Source: Thermosynechococcus sp. (GTDB taxonomy: Bacteria > Cyanobacteriota > Cyanobacteriia > Thermosynechococcales > Thermosynechococcaceae). From it: a DNA stretch of 64,000 bases. The position numbers were made by a program, and so were the translations under genes. Location of the stretch: contig NZ_AP024678.1 of the NCBI RefSeq assembly GCF_025999095.1, positions 1,395,527 through 1,459,526 on the forward strand, written 5' to 3'. The notes under the pieces were generated by a model that was not told the DNA's origin, made no database searches, and saw only the letters and a list, made by a program, of their open reading frames with translations. This document shows, piece by piece, positions 46,119 through 55,951 of this stretch; within the stretch, counting starts at the first letter, position 1, and the number at the start of each line of letters is the position of its first letter.

Positions 46119-49100
46119 ATGAAAAAGCCCGATCGCCCGCTTGGACTTTCGAAGCGACAATATCGCAAGCTGATGCGGTTTATCCGTCATCTCATGTTTC
46201 AGCTACAGCGCTGGGTACGGCAGCGACTGACGCCCCTCGTAGGGCGACGGCGGCAGCAGGGGGCAAGGCTGCGCTGGGGTCGCGCCGGCTTTGTGCTGCC
46301 AACGGCGGTGATTGTGTTGGTGGTGCTGAGCCTCACGGTGGCGGCCTTGATGATTCGCACACTAAATCGCACTACCGAGGTGAGCGGTCAACGGCAAGAA
46401 ATCCAAGTGATGAATGCCACGGCCCCGGCCATTGATCGCGCCCGCACAAAATTAGAGTATTTCTTTACCCAAGACCCGCAGCGGCCCAATGGCGTGCCTG
46501 GCGAAGACACCATCGCCCAAATCATGGGCAATCAGGGGTCTTTCGCCCGCACGCCGGATCCCTACACGTTGGCGGATGAGGAGCGCATTGACTTGGATGG
46601 GGATGGCACGCTGGATAATGCCTGGGCCTTTCAACCTACGCCAGACTCCATTGTGGCCTACTCGATTTTGATGAAACGCCCCACGGATGCGCAGCTCAAC
46701 CTCAGTGATGACGAAAAAGCCAAAAACCTGATTACCCGCAGTCGCCCCATGGGGATTACGGAGGTGGGGAATCAGTGCCCCAACGTAGGCGGCGGCGGCA
46801 ACACCGTCGAGGTGGGCTGGGATGAGGTGACCAGTGCCATTCTGCGGAAGAATTTCCAAATCAATGCCTTTGTCTATGAAAACCGCAACGGCGGCCAAGC
46901 CCTCTCCACCATTGAGTTTGTGCAAGAGCGGCAAATGGAGCGGGGCAACAAGTGGGGCGCCTGGTTCCGCAACGACTTGGAAATCTTTCCGGGGCCGACC
47001 TTCCGCTGGAATGGGGCCATGCACACCGAGGGCAGCATCTTTATGACGGCGGGCGGTGACGGTTTCCAAGCCCATTTAATCAGTTCGCCCAGGTCCTGCA
47101 TTTACACGCGCGCGGCGTCTGAGATTACGGCAACGGAGGTGGTCAACCCCCAAACCCAGCAAATTGAGTTTCAGGGGCAATTTATGGCCGGCAGTCTGCG
47201 GGACAACAACACCACCGCCGGAACAGTCAAAATTCACTCCTACCGCGAACCCCCCAGCCCTCCCTACACCGATGATGACCCTCCAGCAGCAAAAAACATT
47301 GTTACATTCGATAAGGATCGAGATTCGGTCAAGGATGGTGTGAACCCAGCGCAAGTTGCCCTGAATCCGGTGGCGATTCTCACCGAGGATAAAAGCAGGG
47401 CCCGCGGCAGTGACCCCACGAATCTCAGCCACCGCGATAACAATTGGAATAACCAATTTTATGTGGTGCAGGGGCGCTTTGCCAACAAAAGCCAGCCCAA
47501 GCCCTATGTGGATGACACCTACCGCGCCGATGACCGCTATGGCCCCAAGCCGACTTATGGTAAGATCGGGATTCCCGCTGGCACCATGGGCGACCCAATT
47601 GTCGACCTACCGGACAAGCCGCTGACGCGCAATGTAGCCCCGCCCGACAGCTCCAACAAGCGGGAAGACTTAGGACTGGATGGCTATTGGGAGCGGCGGG
47701 CCCGCCAAGAGGGGCTGCGCATTATTGTGGGGGAACGTCTGGAGTTGGGGGACCCCCTTGAGCGACCTGATTCATGCCCAGGTGGACAACGCTGTAATGA
47801 GTTCTATCAGCACCGCACTCTGCGGGATAACTTGGCGGCGGTGCAGGCAGCGGTTGTTTACCACTACAAATTCAACAACAACGGACAAGCGGATCCCAGC
47901 ATTCCCGATCCCTTTACGGACCCTTACCCAGGGCAAAACAGTGGGGGCTACGAGCCCGTTGCCTGCTTGGCCATGACCTACCACCACGGCACGCGCCAAA
48001 CCGCATTGAACAGCATCACGTTTTTTACACCTGACCCGTCACTTAACATCCCGTTCTTTCAAAACGGCACACCGCTCTTTGACTTCTTTAGAGGGATTGG
48101 CACCAACGGCTGGGAGTTTGAGCTGAACGATGACCCGAGTAATGGATTTTACAGCCAGTTGAGTAATCCAACCTCGGCGCTGCGGCAAGCATTACAGAAC
48201 CTGGCTAATAACTACGGCGATCCTGCCGGGGCTTTTCCACCAAAACAGGAAAACTCCCCCAACAACACTCACCCGAACCCGGGCACAATAAAATACGGCA
48301 ACTTCTCGAACTTGCGGCGGGCTTTGACTCAGCTCACAACGGTTGGTAATGACGTAAGTAAGCTTAGCTTGGCCGATCAGAGCACCCTGCACACTGCCGG
48401 CTGCATGTTGGGAATGCTGGCCTACAGCGTGAAGCAGGTGGAACAGCTTTCACAGAGCTCTAACGCTAATGTTAAGCTCGCTTCAAATTATCCACTTCCA
48501 GATGGTGGGAATCAAGATCTCATCACATTCAGCAATCCCAACAGCGCCGGTAGTCTCCTACTTGACAAGCTCTGGCTAGAAGTTGACACCTCATTAAATA
48601 ACCCGATGACTACTACTGCTTATCCTGTCCTGTATCAGGTGTTTGACCCTAACGATCCTTCGAAGACTCGTCTGGATGTTGTTAACGAAATTGCTAATCT
48701 TGTCCAACCTCGCCCCGACCCAGGCGCATTCACAGTGCCAACAGCACTGGCGCCGAGTGGGTCGAATCCCGATCGCCCCGATCGCCGGAATCAAATTATT
48801 TATTATGATGGTAGCCAATACCAGCGCTACAACATTGCCTTCTTAGACAACGCCCTCTTCAATGGCCGCGAGGAAATGGCGGTGCGGGTCATGGACATTG
48901 ACCTTGATTTGCTGCGGCGCACCTCCTTTGGCGGCGATACCTGGTTGCCGATGGGGGGCATTGTCTATGCCTTCCGTGAGGATGCCGTGCGCGAAGATGG
49001 CATTGCCCGCCCCTGCCTCCCCGGCCAAAACTGGATGAACACCGATCCTAATAATCCCCACGACCCCTGTTTGGCAAGTAATGGCATTTCCCTGAAGCCG

Positions 49101-50273
49101 GTGGACTTCTTTGCCGACCCGCTGCGGCGCCCCAATGGCTTCCGCCTACTGAACGGCAACCGCCTTGACCGCCAAGGCATTCCAGACGAGAAAAATATCG
49201 CCGGCCTGTCCTTTATCAGTGACAACCCGGTGTATATTCAGGGGGACTTTAACCTGCACAGCACTGATGGCACCGCCAGCAATCTCATTGAGGAGTTTAC
49301 CGACAAGCTCGAAGCCAACTGGAGTAATTTCTACAGTCGCAGCACCCTAGATTCTCGCTTTGCGCGGCCCGACAAAGACACTGCGCGGCCCGACCAAGAC
49401 ACATGGCGCCCCGCAGAAATTTTGGCCGATGCCGTCACAATTCTCTCTGACAACTTCTGCGATGGCTTTGCCGAGCACTACTTTGTAGGCGTCCTTAATC
49501 CCCCTATTAGTAATCTTGATAATACTGATCCTCGCAGCTGCGGCTCCTCCGGCAACCGGACCTCTTTCCTGAATGCCAACCGACCCAACCCCCCCCTCGA
49601 CCCGAACGACCCTCAGCTTGTGCGGGAAAGCCAAAATAACGACTTACTCAATATCCCCCTACTTAACCCCTCCCCCTCGGGGCCCGATCAGAGGCCAATT
49701 TATGTGAATAAGAATGGCCAAGCCAGGGGAGTTTCTAATTATAATTCATTTAACAACGACCGTTCCTTGATTGCGGCGAAAGACAACACCCGCGTCAATG
49801 CGGTGATTGTGAGCGGCATTGTGCCCTCGCGCCCCAACCAGGCCTACGGCGGCATGCACAACTTCCCGCGCTTCCTGGAAAACTGGAGCGGCAAAAATCT
49901 CTGGATCCAAGGGTCATTTATTCAGCTCAACTTCTCCACCCAAGCCACCGGCCCCTATGACCAAGACCAGTGGGAAGTGCCTAATGATCCTACCTGCTGG
50001 GATGTCAACACCGCCTTTAACTGTAATGCCCAGGGCGTCGAGCTGATTAAATACTACAGCCCTCCCAACCGCCGCTGGGGCTATGATGTGGCTCTGCAAC
50101 TGGCGCCCGCTGGGCCAGTGGCGCGGCGGTTCATTACCCCCGGACGGCAGCGGACAGAGTATTACACCGAGTTGCGCGCCGATGATCCCTATATCCAGCA
50201 ACTGCGCTGTGCCAACCGACCCGCCAGCATGGGAGGGGGCAACATTGATCCAAGTGCCAGTTGTTCTGCCTAA
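46119..50273 (+). CDS. hpsA: HpsA-like protein of a pseudopilin/polysaccharide cluster
   Basis: The 1384-residue protein starts with a basic region, then a pilin-like hydrophobic segment after GRAG (FVLPTAVIVLVVLSLTVAAL, residues 67-87). It lacks Glu at position 5 of the mature form. The remainder is a large, presumably extracytoplasmic domain rich in Asn, Pro and Asp. It is followed by four pseudopilin genes on the same strand. This layout matches the hps (hormogonium polysaccharide) and slr2015-2018-type loci of other cyanobacteria, which are needed for motility and polysaccharide release. Direct function is not known; identification rests on architecture and neighbourhood. Confidence 0.75.
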   Translation: MKKPDRPLGLSKRQYRKLMRFIRHLMFQLQRWVRQRLTPLVGRRRQQGARLRWGRAGFVLPTAVIVLVVLSLTVAALMIRTLNRTTEVSGQRQEIQVMNATAPAIDRARTKLEYFFTQDPQRPNGVPGEDTIAQIMGNQGSFARTPDPYTLADEERIDLDGDGTLDNAWAFQPTPDSIVAYSILMKRPTDAQLNLSDDEKAKNLITRSRPMGITEVGNQCPNVGGGGNTVEVGWDEVTSAILRKNFQINAFVYENRNGGQALSTIEFVQERQMERGNKWGAWFRNDLEIFPGPTFRWNGAMHTEGSIFMTAGGDGFQAHLISSPRSCIYTRAASEITATEVVNPQTQQIEFQGQFMAGSLRDNNTTAGTVKIHSYREPPSPPYTDDDPPAAKNIVTFDKDRDSVKDGVNPAQVALNPVAILTEDKSRARGSDPTNLSHRDNNWNNQFYVVQGRFANKSQPKPYVDDTYRADDRYGPKPTYGKIGIPAGTMGDPIVDLPDKPLTRNVAPPDSSNKREDLGLDGYWERRARQEGLRIIVGERLELGDPLERPDSCPGGQRCNEFYQHRTLRDNLAAVQAAVVYHYKFNNNGQADPSIPDPFTDPYPGQNSGGYEPVACLAMTYHHGTRQTALNSITFFTPDPSLNIPFFQNGTPLFDFFRGIGTNGWEFELNDDPSNGFYSQLSNPTSALRQALQNLANNYGDPAGAFPPKQENSPNNTHPNPGTIKYGNFSNLRRALTQLTTVGNDVSKLSLADQSTLHTAGCMLGMLAYSVKQVEQLSQSSNANVKLASNYPLPDGGNQDLITFSNPNSAGSLLLDKLWLEVDTSLNNPMTTTAYPVLYQVFDPNDPSKTRLDVVNEIANLVQPRPDPGAFTVPTALAPSGSNPDRPDRRNQIIYYDGSQYQRYNIAFLDNALFNGREEMAVRVMDIDLDLLRRTSFGGDTWLPMGGIVYAFREDAVREDGIARPCLPGQNWMNTDPNNPHDPCLASNGISLKPVDFFADPLRRPNGFRLLNGNRLDRQGIPDEKNIAGLSFISDNPVYIQGDFNLHSTDGTASNLIEEFTDKLEANWSNFYSRSTLDSRFARPDKDTARPDQDTWRPAEILADAVTILSDNFCDGFAEHYFVGVLNPPISNLDNTDPRSCGSSGNRTSFLNANRPNPPLDPNDPQLVRESQNNDLLNIPLLNPSPSGPDQRPIYVNKNGQARGVSNYNSFNNDRSLIAAKDNTRVNAVIVSGIVPSRPNQAYGGMHNFPRFLENWSGKNLWIQGSFIQLNFSTQATGPYDQDQWEVPNDPTCWDVNTAFNCNAQGVELIKYYSPPNRRWGYDVALQLAPAGPVARRFITPGRQRTEYYTELRADDPYIQQLRCANRPASMGGGNIDPSASCSA

Positions 50274-50293
50274 ACTGTGGAGGTGATTTGACC

Positions 50294-51109
50294 ATGACTC
50301 GACGCGACCGTGGCCTCACCCTGCTAGAGTGTGTGATTGCCATTTTGGTGGTCAACCTCGCCCTAGCGATGCTGGCCGCCCCCCTGGTGCTGGTGGCCGC
50401 CACCCGCCTGCGCAACGATCGCATCAATCAGGCCACCGAAATTGCCCGCGGCGAAATTGACCAGCTGCGGGTGCTGATGGAGCAGGGGGTCAATGTACGC
50501 AGCACCTCCACCGCAATGCTGCCCCCTGCAAGCACCGTAGGTGATGCAACCTTAGGGAATGCGGCCGCCCTCTCTCGACAAGCGCCCCCGCAGGCGATAG
50601 CGACATGCACCTTACCCCTGAGCGCCACCACCGCCTGTGAACGGGAACTGAACAACAGCCGCTTTGCCGTCCAGATCTATCGCGGCGAGTTGACCACCAC
50701 CAACAGTGGGTTGGTCTTGGGCTATCCGGTGCAGGTGCGGGTCTATAACGCCGATGCCGTGCCAGTTCCCGATGGTCTCTTCCCCCCTGGGCAGCCCATT
50801 GAGCAGGCCACAGCCACAATGACCAGCGGCGGCCCCGCAAGTGAGAGGCGCCCCCTGGTGGTTTTGACCACCGAGATTGTGCGCGCCGATGCGGCCGAAA
50901 CCCTGTCTTATCTGAAGCCTTCTAAAATTAGCCAGTCCATACCGCAGGCAGCACCTTTGGGGGGGGGCTCACCAAGCAGTTATAGCCCAAGCGGTTCTTT
51001 GCCCAGGTCCCCAGGCCTAGGCGTCGCCAGTGGCAATTCCATGTCCGAAGAACCACCCACAATATCACCCACAATATCACTCCCAGCAAAGCTTGGAACA
51101 ACACCATGA
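50294..51109 (+). CDS. hpsB: Pseudopilin, HpsB-like
   Basis: The 271-residue protein has a class III prepilin signal, TRRDRG followed by LTLLECVIAILVVNLAL, with the conserved Glu at position 5 of the mature protein. The start ATG 50294 is preceded by GGAGGTGA at 7-nt spacing; an upstream TTG-initiated extension into the hpsA end is unlikely. After the N-terminal helix comes a globular domain, and the last 60 residues are rich in Pro and Ser. It would be cut and methylated by PilD and join a type IV pilus-like assembly as a minor pilin. Confidence 0.8.
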   Translation: MTRRDRGLTLLECVIAILVVNLALAMLAAPLVLVAATRLRNDRINQATEIARGEIDQLRVLMEQGVNVRSTSTAMLPPASTVGDATLGNAAALSRQAPPQAIATCTLPLSATTACERELNNSRFAVQIYRGELTTTNSGLVLGYPVQVRVYNADAVPVPDGLFPPGQPIEQATATMTSGGPASERRPLVVLTTEIVRADAAETLSYLKPSKISQSIPQAAPLGGGSPSSYSPSGSLPRSPGLGVASGNSMSEEPPTISPTISLPAKLGTTP

Positions 51110-51146
51110 GCAAAACAGCAAACCATCGTGCAAAGGAGAAAGAGCA

Positions 51147-52259
51147 ATGAAATGGCCAACCTGGCGCTGGCGGCGATCGCGGGGCTTTACCTTGGTGGAG
51201 ATCCTCGTCTCCCTGGTGATTGCCGGCATTCTCATGAGTGCCTTGGGCGCCATTTTGATTGACATGCTCGACACCGAACGGCGGGAAGCCTCTTTAAATC
51301 AACTGCGGCAAGACCTCAAGGCCGCCATGGATGTAATTAGCAATGACTTGGCCCAGGCGGTCTTTGTCTATAACGGCAACTGCCTGGCGGGCAATGATAA
51401 CTCTAACCCTAAGCCTAAAGACTTGTGCGGCGATACCACCCGCCCCACTAGCCAGCGCCTCACCAATTACCTGCCGCCCTTTCCCGCAACCATGACCCCC
51501 GTCCTGGCCATGTGGATTCTGGAGCCTTTTCCCTACGATCAAAACCAACTGGGCTATGCCACCTTTAAGATGCCGCGGGATTGCGAGAAGGTATGGTCTA
51601 GCGATGCACCAAGGACGAAACAACACTGCCGCGATCTCCAAAATGGCCGCCGCACCTACACCCTAGTGGTCTATTACATTGATACGGCCCCCACCTCCTT
51701 CTGGGCGCCGGAATCAACCTGGCAGGGGAAAGCGCGACTGGTGCGCTATCAACTGCGCAAGTATAAGGTGGCCAACGTGGCCAGTGACGCCAATTATGAC
51801 TACCTGGGGATCAATCAGGGGTATGTGGAACCGGTGGGCGAAACCAACTTTGCCCGCTGGCCGTTCAAAGTAGGCACTGCAACCAATGAAAATCTCCAGG
51901 ACACGCGAGCGGGTGGTCGTCCCCTGCGTGATATTGAGGGCTACCTGCGCGTTACCGATTTGGTGGTGGTCACCGATTTTATTGATACCGATACCACCAT
52001 CCCCTCCCCGGCCTGTCCAGAGGCGCTGCCAGGCACCCCTGACTTTGTGCGCACGCCCCTCAGTGCGGCGGCAGCACCGGCGGGCTTCTTTGCCTGTGTG
52101 CAGGATGGCGGCGCCAGCTTCAATGCCGCCACCTTTGTCTATTTGCGGGGCAATCCAGAGGGACTCCCCGGCATTCGCCCCCAAGATGTGCAAAATCGCC
52201 CAGTGATCACCACAACGGTTTTGAGCCGCTCTGTGCAAGGAAAAGTGCCTAAGTACTAG
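51147..52259 (+). CDS. hpsC: Pseudopilin, HpsC-like
   Basis: This 370-residue minor pilin has the signal WRRSRG/FTLVEILVSLVIAGILMS with Glu5. The start ATG 51147 is set by AAGGAG eight bases upstream, 37 bp after hpsB; the frame extends further upstream without a ribosome binding site. The large C-terminal domain has several cysteines (for example NCLAGN, DLCGD, RDCEK, HCRDL) that may form disulfides outside the membrane. Size and order suit PilW/HpsC-type proteins. Confidence 0.8.
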   Translation: MKWPTWRWRRSRGFTLVEILVSLVIAGILMSALGAILIDMLDTERREASLNQLRQDLKAAMDVISNDLAQAVFVYNGNCLAGNDNSNPKPKDLCGDTTRPTSQRLTNYLPPFPATMTPVLAMWILEPFPYDQNQLGYATFKMPRDCEKVWSSDAPRTKQHCRDLQNGRRTYTLVVYYIDTAPTSFWAPESTWQGKARLVRYQLRKYKVANVASDANYDYLGINQGYVEPVGETNFARWPFKVGTATNENLQDTRAGGRPLRDIEGYLRVTDLVVVTDFIDTDTTIPSPACPEALPGTPDFVRTPLSAAAAPAGFFACVQDGGASFNAATFVYLRGNPEGLPGIRPQDVQNRPVITTTVLSRSVQGKVPKY

Positions 52260-52276
52260 CCAGGAGGAAACAAGCT

Positions 52277-52849
52277 ATGGAACGCCGCCAGCGCGGATAC
52301 ACAATCACAGAGATGTTGGTGGTGATTGTTTTAATCGCCATCGTACTTGGGATTGGTACGATGAGCCTCTTTCCACTGCTGCAGCGGCAACGGGTCAGGG
52401 CAGCGGTGAATAATGCCCGCAACGTGCTGCGCTTGGCCCAAGCCAGCGCCAAAAAGCAAAAGGTGCCTTGGGTGGCTGCTTTTCGCAATACTGATCTGGG
52501 CCCGCAGTGGTCAATTAATCCTGTGGGGAGCGATCGGCGCAATTGGCAATGGCAGCCCTTGGTGGACGATGATGAGCAACTGGTGATGGTCATGTGGGCC
52601 ACTGATTTTAACTCCGTCAATAGGAATGAAAAGAATGAAATCCTGGAATGCCAGCAAGCACAGCAATCCCCCACCTGTGAGCTGGCCTTTGACTACCAAG
52701 GGCGGGTGATTACCCCCGTCACGCCGCGGCGGATTAGCTTTAGCATCTATGCCTATGAAAGTGCTTACCTGCAATGTGTGCGGGTTCCTACCATCCTCGG
52801 CGGCATGCGCCTAGAAGACGGCAGTTCCTGCAAAGACTATCGCGAATAA
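52277..52849 (+). CDS. Pseudopilin of GspH/FimT type
   Basis: The 190-residue protein starts MERRQRG and is followed by YTITEMLVVIVLIAIVLGIG, a prepilin signal with Glu5. The alpha-helix continues (LLQRQRVRAAVNNARNVLRLAQ), and a beta-rich domain follows, the usual GspH/FimT layout. AGGAGG stands 11 nt before the ATG, 17 bp after hpsC. It is part of the same transcription unit and probably helps prime a pilus-like fibre. Confidence 0.82.
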   Translation: MERRQRGYTITEMLVVIVLIAIVLGIGTMSLFPLLQRQRVRAAVNNARNVLRLAQASAKKQKVPWVAAFRNTDLGPQWSINPVGSDRRNWQWQPLVDDDEQLVMVMWATDFNSVNRNEKNEILECQQAQQSPTCELAFDYQGRVITPVTPRRISFSIYAYESAYLQCVRVPTILGGMRLEDGSSCKDYRE

Positions 52850-52939
52850 ATCGCGAATACGTTGTTGATTGCCGCCGTAGAGCGGGGATAGGCCCCCTTG
52901 GCCACTCTCATACCCAAGCTGTCATACTAGCACCGAACG

Positions 52940-53542
52940 ATGATGCCCCAAGAACATTTTTACATTAACCTCCTGTTCTTTCTGCAACAACACCGCCAGC
53001 AGCGGCGCACCGCCAATGCCGGCTTGACCCTGCCAGAGGTGTTGGCGGTGATCGTCATTTTGGGGGTCATTGCCCTGATTGCCTTGCCCTCCTTGCTCAA
53101 CCAGCGACTGAAGGCACAATTGGCGGGGGCCAAATCAGCCGTGGGCGCCGTGAACCGTGCCCAGGAGGCCTACCGCGTCCGCCATAAAATCTTTGCCACC
53201 AAGCTGGCCTATTTGGGCATCTACAACACCCAAGGGGGCGGCTATCGGGTGGATGGCTATTATCCCCTCCGCCTCACCTACGACCAAGTGAAAGAGAAAG
53301 ACACGGGGCGCATTCTCCATGGCGGTGGCAATCCTTGGTACGCGGCTGTTCATGCCCAAGCCATCGATCCGGCCGGCACCGGCGTCTCGGGGTGCGTGTG
53401 GGCCAAGGAGGGAAACTACGGCGTCACCACCTCCTCGGTGAAGGAGGGCAGCAGTGCCGCGCCCCCTGGCGACTGTTGGGCACAGGTCAACACCGACACC
53501 GGCAAAGAAGTCGAGTATTTGCCCATCGAAACCACGGAATAG
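52940..53542 (+). CDS. Type IV pilin-like protein
   Basis: The 200-residue protein has an unusually long leader of about 28 residues before the cleavage glycine (TANAG), then LTLPEVLAVIVILGVIALIA with Glu5. The C-terminal domain shows pilin features (KSAVGAVNRAQEAYR, YRVDGYYPLRLTYD) and a cysteine pair (GCVWAKEG and DCWAQV) that could form the D-loop disulfide. It is the last member of the cluster, 90 bp after the GspH-like gene. An ATG at 52943 is an alternative start. Confidence 0.82.
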   Translation: MMPQEHFYINLLFFLQQHRQQRRTANAGLTLPEVLAVIVILGVIALIALPSLLNQRLKAQLAGAKSAVGAVNRAQEAYRVRHKIFATKLAYLGIYNTQGGGYRVDGYYPLRLTYDQVKEKDTGRILHGGGNPWYAAVHAQAIDPAGTGVSGCVWAKEGNYGVTTSSVKEGSSAAPPGDCWAQVNTDTGKEVEYLPIETTE

Positions 53543-53552
53543 GCCGCCGCTT

Positions 53553-54878
53553 CTAGGGAGTAGCGTTGAGCGCGGGGCGTTGAGCGGAGCCGCTGAGGGC
53601 CTCCAGGATCGCCAGCAATTCCTGCTCAAAGGCCAACTGGGCCCGGTTGGTGCGTCCGCCGACATAGAGGAAGGTCTGCTCCTGCAGGCCCCACACTTGG
53701 GAGTGGGAGACATAGCTCATGATCACGCCGGCAATTAGGAGGGCAAACCCAGCATAAAACAGGGGAATCCCCGGATCGGCTTTAATTTGGAGCCCCGTAC
53801 TGCCCACCAGCTCCACCAAGGTCAGGGTAACGCCGTTGAGTTGTGTTGCCATGCCCGTGCGCAAGCTGGTGAGAAACTCCCCCTTGGGGCCATAGATCAA
53901 CACGGTGCCCTGCAGATCCCGCGCAATCAGGGAAACCCCCTCCGAGAGGTCGGGCTTGGTGGGCAGCCAAGTGCCCCAAAGGCGACCTTTGCCGGCGGTG
54001 TCCAGTGGCGCCATGGGCAGTTGCAGCACCGGACTCTGGTTGAGGCGAAAGCGCAGGGCGGCAATGCTCCAGTCGGCTTGGTAGAAGGTGACGCCCCGAT
54101 ACCGCAGGGGCCGATTGACATGGATCGTGCCCCGCTTCACCTCCTGGCCGGCAGCATCCAAGACCGAGAGATCGGAGTAGAACTGATCAATGTCGCCGGC
54201 AGCGGTGTAATCAATCCAAAAGCGATTCACCTTGACCGACCAGTCCTGGGGAATGCGGGCCAAGGGTCCCGCCTGCACAAGGTGCTGCAGCTGAACGGTG
54301 TCACCACTGGGAATCAGCTCCTGGGCCATAAAACCGGTGAGGGCCCCCAAAATGCCCCCCAGCAGAATGAGAATCATGCTGGCGTGAACGACAATCGGGC
54401 CAATGCGACCAACCAGCCCCTTGCGGGCATAGAGTTGGCTGTCAGTTTGCCAGACGCGGTAGCCCCTTTGCCTGAGGGCAGTGGCCAATTCCGCAAGGGT
54501 GACATTGGCAAGGGTGGTGCTCAGGCTCAATTTGGCAAACTGCTGCGGCTTTTGGTAGTACTGCCAGCGCTGGGCAGCGGTGAGGGCGCTCACTTGGCGA
54601 CTAAAAGTGCAGGCGGTGAGACTGGCGCCAAAGAGCACCAGCAGAGCGAGGTACCACGGGGTGCGATAGACCCGATCGAGCCCCAGGGCCAAAAGTAGCC
54701 GCCAACTGAGGAAGCCAAAGAGGGCCGGCTTTTCGGGATAGTGGGCCTGATAGTAGCTCAGGGACTGCCCCTGCTCAATCACGGTGCCAGCAATACTGGC
54801 GATGGCAATGGCCAACAGCAGCAGAATCGCCAGGCGCAGATCGGCTAGGAGGGCAAGAAAACGGCGAGGGGTAGGCAT
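53553..54878 (-). CDS. ccsB: Cytochrome c biogenesis protein CcsB (Ccs1/ResB)
   Basis: Ccs1/ResB works with CcsA to deliver and attach haem to c-type cytochromes on the lumenal side (system II). The 441-residue protein has three N-terminal membrane helices (for example [22 protein letters not shown] and [20 protein letters not shown]), a large lumenal domain, and a last helix [20 protein letters not shown] with conserved His. I choose ATG 54878, whose first base overlaps the hemF stop codon (TAATG). The frame upstream can only begin with TTG at 54890. It is convergent with the pilin cluster, 10 bp apart. Confidence 0.9.
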   Translation of the reverse strand: MPTPRRFLALLADLRLAILLLLAIAIASIAGTVIEQGQSLSYYQAHYPEKPALFGFLSWRLLLALGLDRVYRTPWYLALLVLFGASLTACTFSRQVSALTAAQRWQYYQKPQQFAKLSLSTTLANVTLAELATALRQRGYRVWQTDSQLYARKGLVGRIGPIVVHASMILILLGGILGALTGFMAQELIPSGDTVQLQHLVQAGPLARIPQDWSVKVNRFWIDYTAAGDIDQFYSDLSVLDAAGQEVKRGTIHVNRPLRYRGVTFYQADWSIAALRFRLNQSPVLQLPMAPLDTAGKGRLWGTWLPTKPDLSEGVSLIARDLQGTVLIYGPKGEFLTSLRTGMATQLNGVTLTLVELVGSTGLQIKADPGIPLFYAGFALLIAGVIMSYVSHSQVWGLQEQTFLYVGGRTNRAQLAFEQELLAILEALSGSAQRPALNATP

Positions 54879-55894
54879 TAGCTTGGCCAATTCACCCAGT
54901 CTTGGGGCTTGAGAAAGGTGCTGTACAGTTCCGCTTCCGGGCTGTTGGGGGGCGGTTGATAGCCATATTCCCAGCGCACCAAGGGGGGCAACGACATCAA
55001 AATGGATTCGGTGCGGCCGTTGGTTTGCAGGCCAAAGATGGTGCCGCGGTCATAGACCAGGTTAAATTCCACATAGCGGCCGCGGCGATAGAGCTGAAAC
55101 TGCCGCTCGCGATCGCCATATTCTAGATGCCGCCGCCGTGCCACAATGGGCAGATAGGCCTCCAGAAAGGCTTGGCCACAGCTTTGCACAAAGGCAAAGA
55201 GGTCTTGCCAAGAACGACTGCCAATGGCGCCCACGCGTTGGCTGTAGCGGGCGGCGTCGCCGTCGGGATGGGGGCCGCGGTACAACTCGCGATCGCTGCC
55301 GTCTTGGTAATCAAAAAAAATGCCGCCGACGCCGCGGGTTTCGCCGCGATGCTTGAGGTAAAAGTATTCATCACACCAGCGCTTAAAGACGGGGTAGTAT
55401 TCCCGGTGGTGGCGATCGCAGGCCGCTTTATGGACTTGGTGAAAATGCTTGGCATCCTCGGCAAAGGGGTAGTAGGGGGTTAAATCGGCACCGCCGCCAA
55501 ACCACCACACCGGCCCGGCCTCAAAATAGCGGTAGTTTAAATGCACCGTTGGCACATAGGGATTGCGGGGATGCAGCACCATGGAGGTACCGGTGGCATA
55601 GAAGCCATAACCTGCCGCCTCAGGGCGCTGCGCCAAAATCGAGGGGGGCAACTGCTCGCCCCAGACTTCTGAGAAATTCACGCCCCCCTGCTCTAGGAGC
55701 TGCCCCTGTTTCATCACCCGTGAGCGACCGCCGCCCCCCTCCGGCCGTTGCCAACAGTCTTCCTGAAACTGGGCGCCGCCATCGGCAGCCTCGAGGGCCT
55801 GACAAATCTGATCCTGGAGGTCCTTCAGAAACGCGGCCACCCGCTGCCGCGAATCACTGGGCACGGCCGGGGTTGCAGAAGTTGCCACCGTCAT
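54878..55894 (-). CDS. hemF: Oxygen-dependent coproporphyrinogen III oxidase
   Basis: HemF decarboxylates coproporphyrinogen III to protoporphyrinogen IX using oxygen, a step shared by haem and chlorophyll synthesis. The 338-residue sequence has [26 protein letters not shown], the [13 protein letters not shown] segment, GGIFFDY, and [16 protein letters not shown]. Start is ATG 55894. It overlaps ccsB by one base (TAATG), so haem synthesis and cytochrome c assembly are translationally coupled here. The frame is intact. Confidence 0.96.
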   Translation of the reverse strand: MTVATSATPAVPSDSRQRVAAFLKDLQDQICQALEAADGGAQFQEDCWQRPEGGGGRSRVMKQGQLLEQGGVNFSEVWGEQLPPSILAQRPEAAGYGFYATGTSMVLHPRNPYVPTVHLNYRYFEAGPVWWFGGGADLTPYYPFAEDAKHFHQVHKAACDRHHREYYPVFKRWCDEYFYLKHRGETRGVGGIFFDYQDGSDRELYRGPHPDGDAARYSQRVGAIGSRSWQDLFAFVQSCGQAFLEAYLPIVARRRHLEYGDRERQFQLYRRGRYVEFNLVYDRGTIFGLQTNGRTESILMSLPPLVRWEYGYQPPPNSPEAELYSTFLKPQDWVNWPS

Positions 55895-55951
55895 AGTTAA
55901 TCCGCCATCCTCATACTGGTCTTAAGGGCAAACAGGCCTGTTTAAGGCTGT

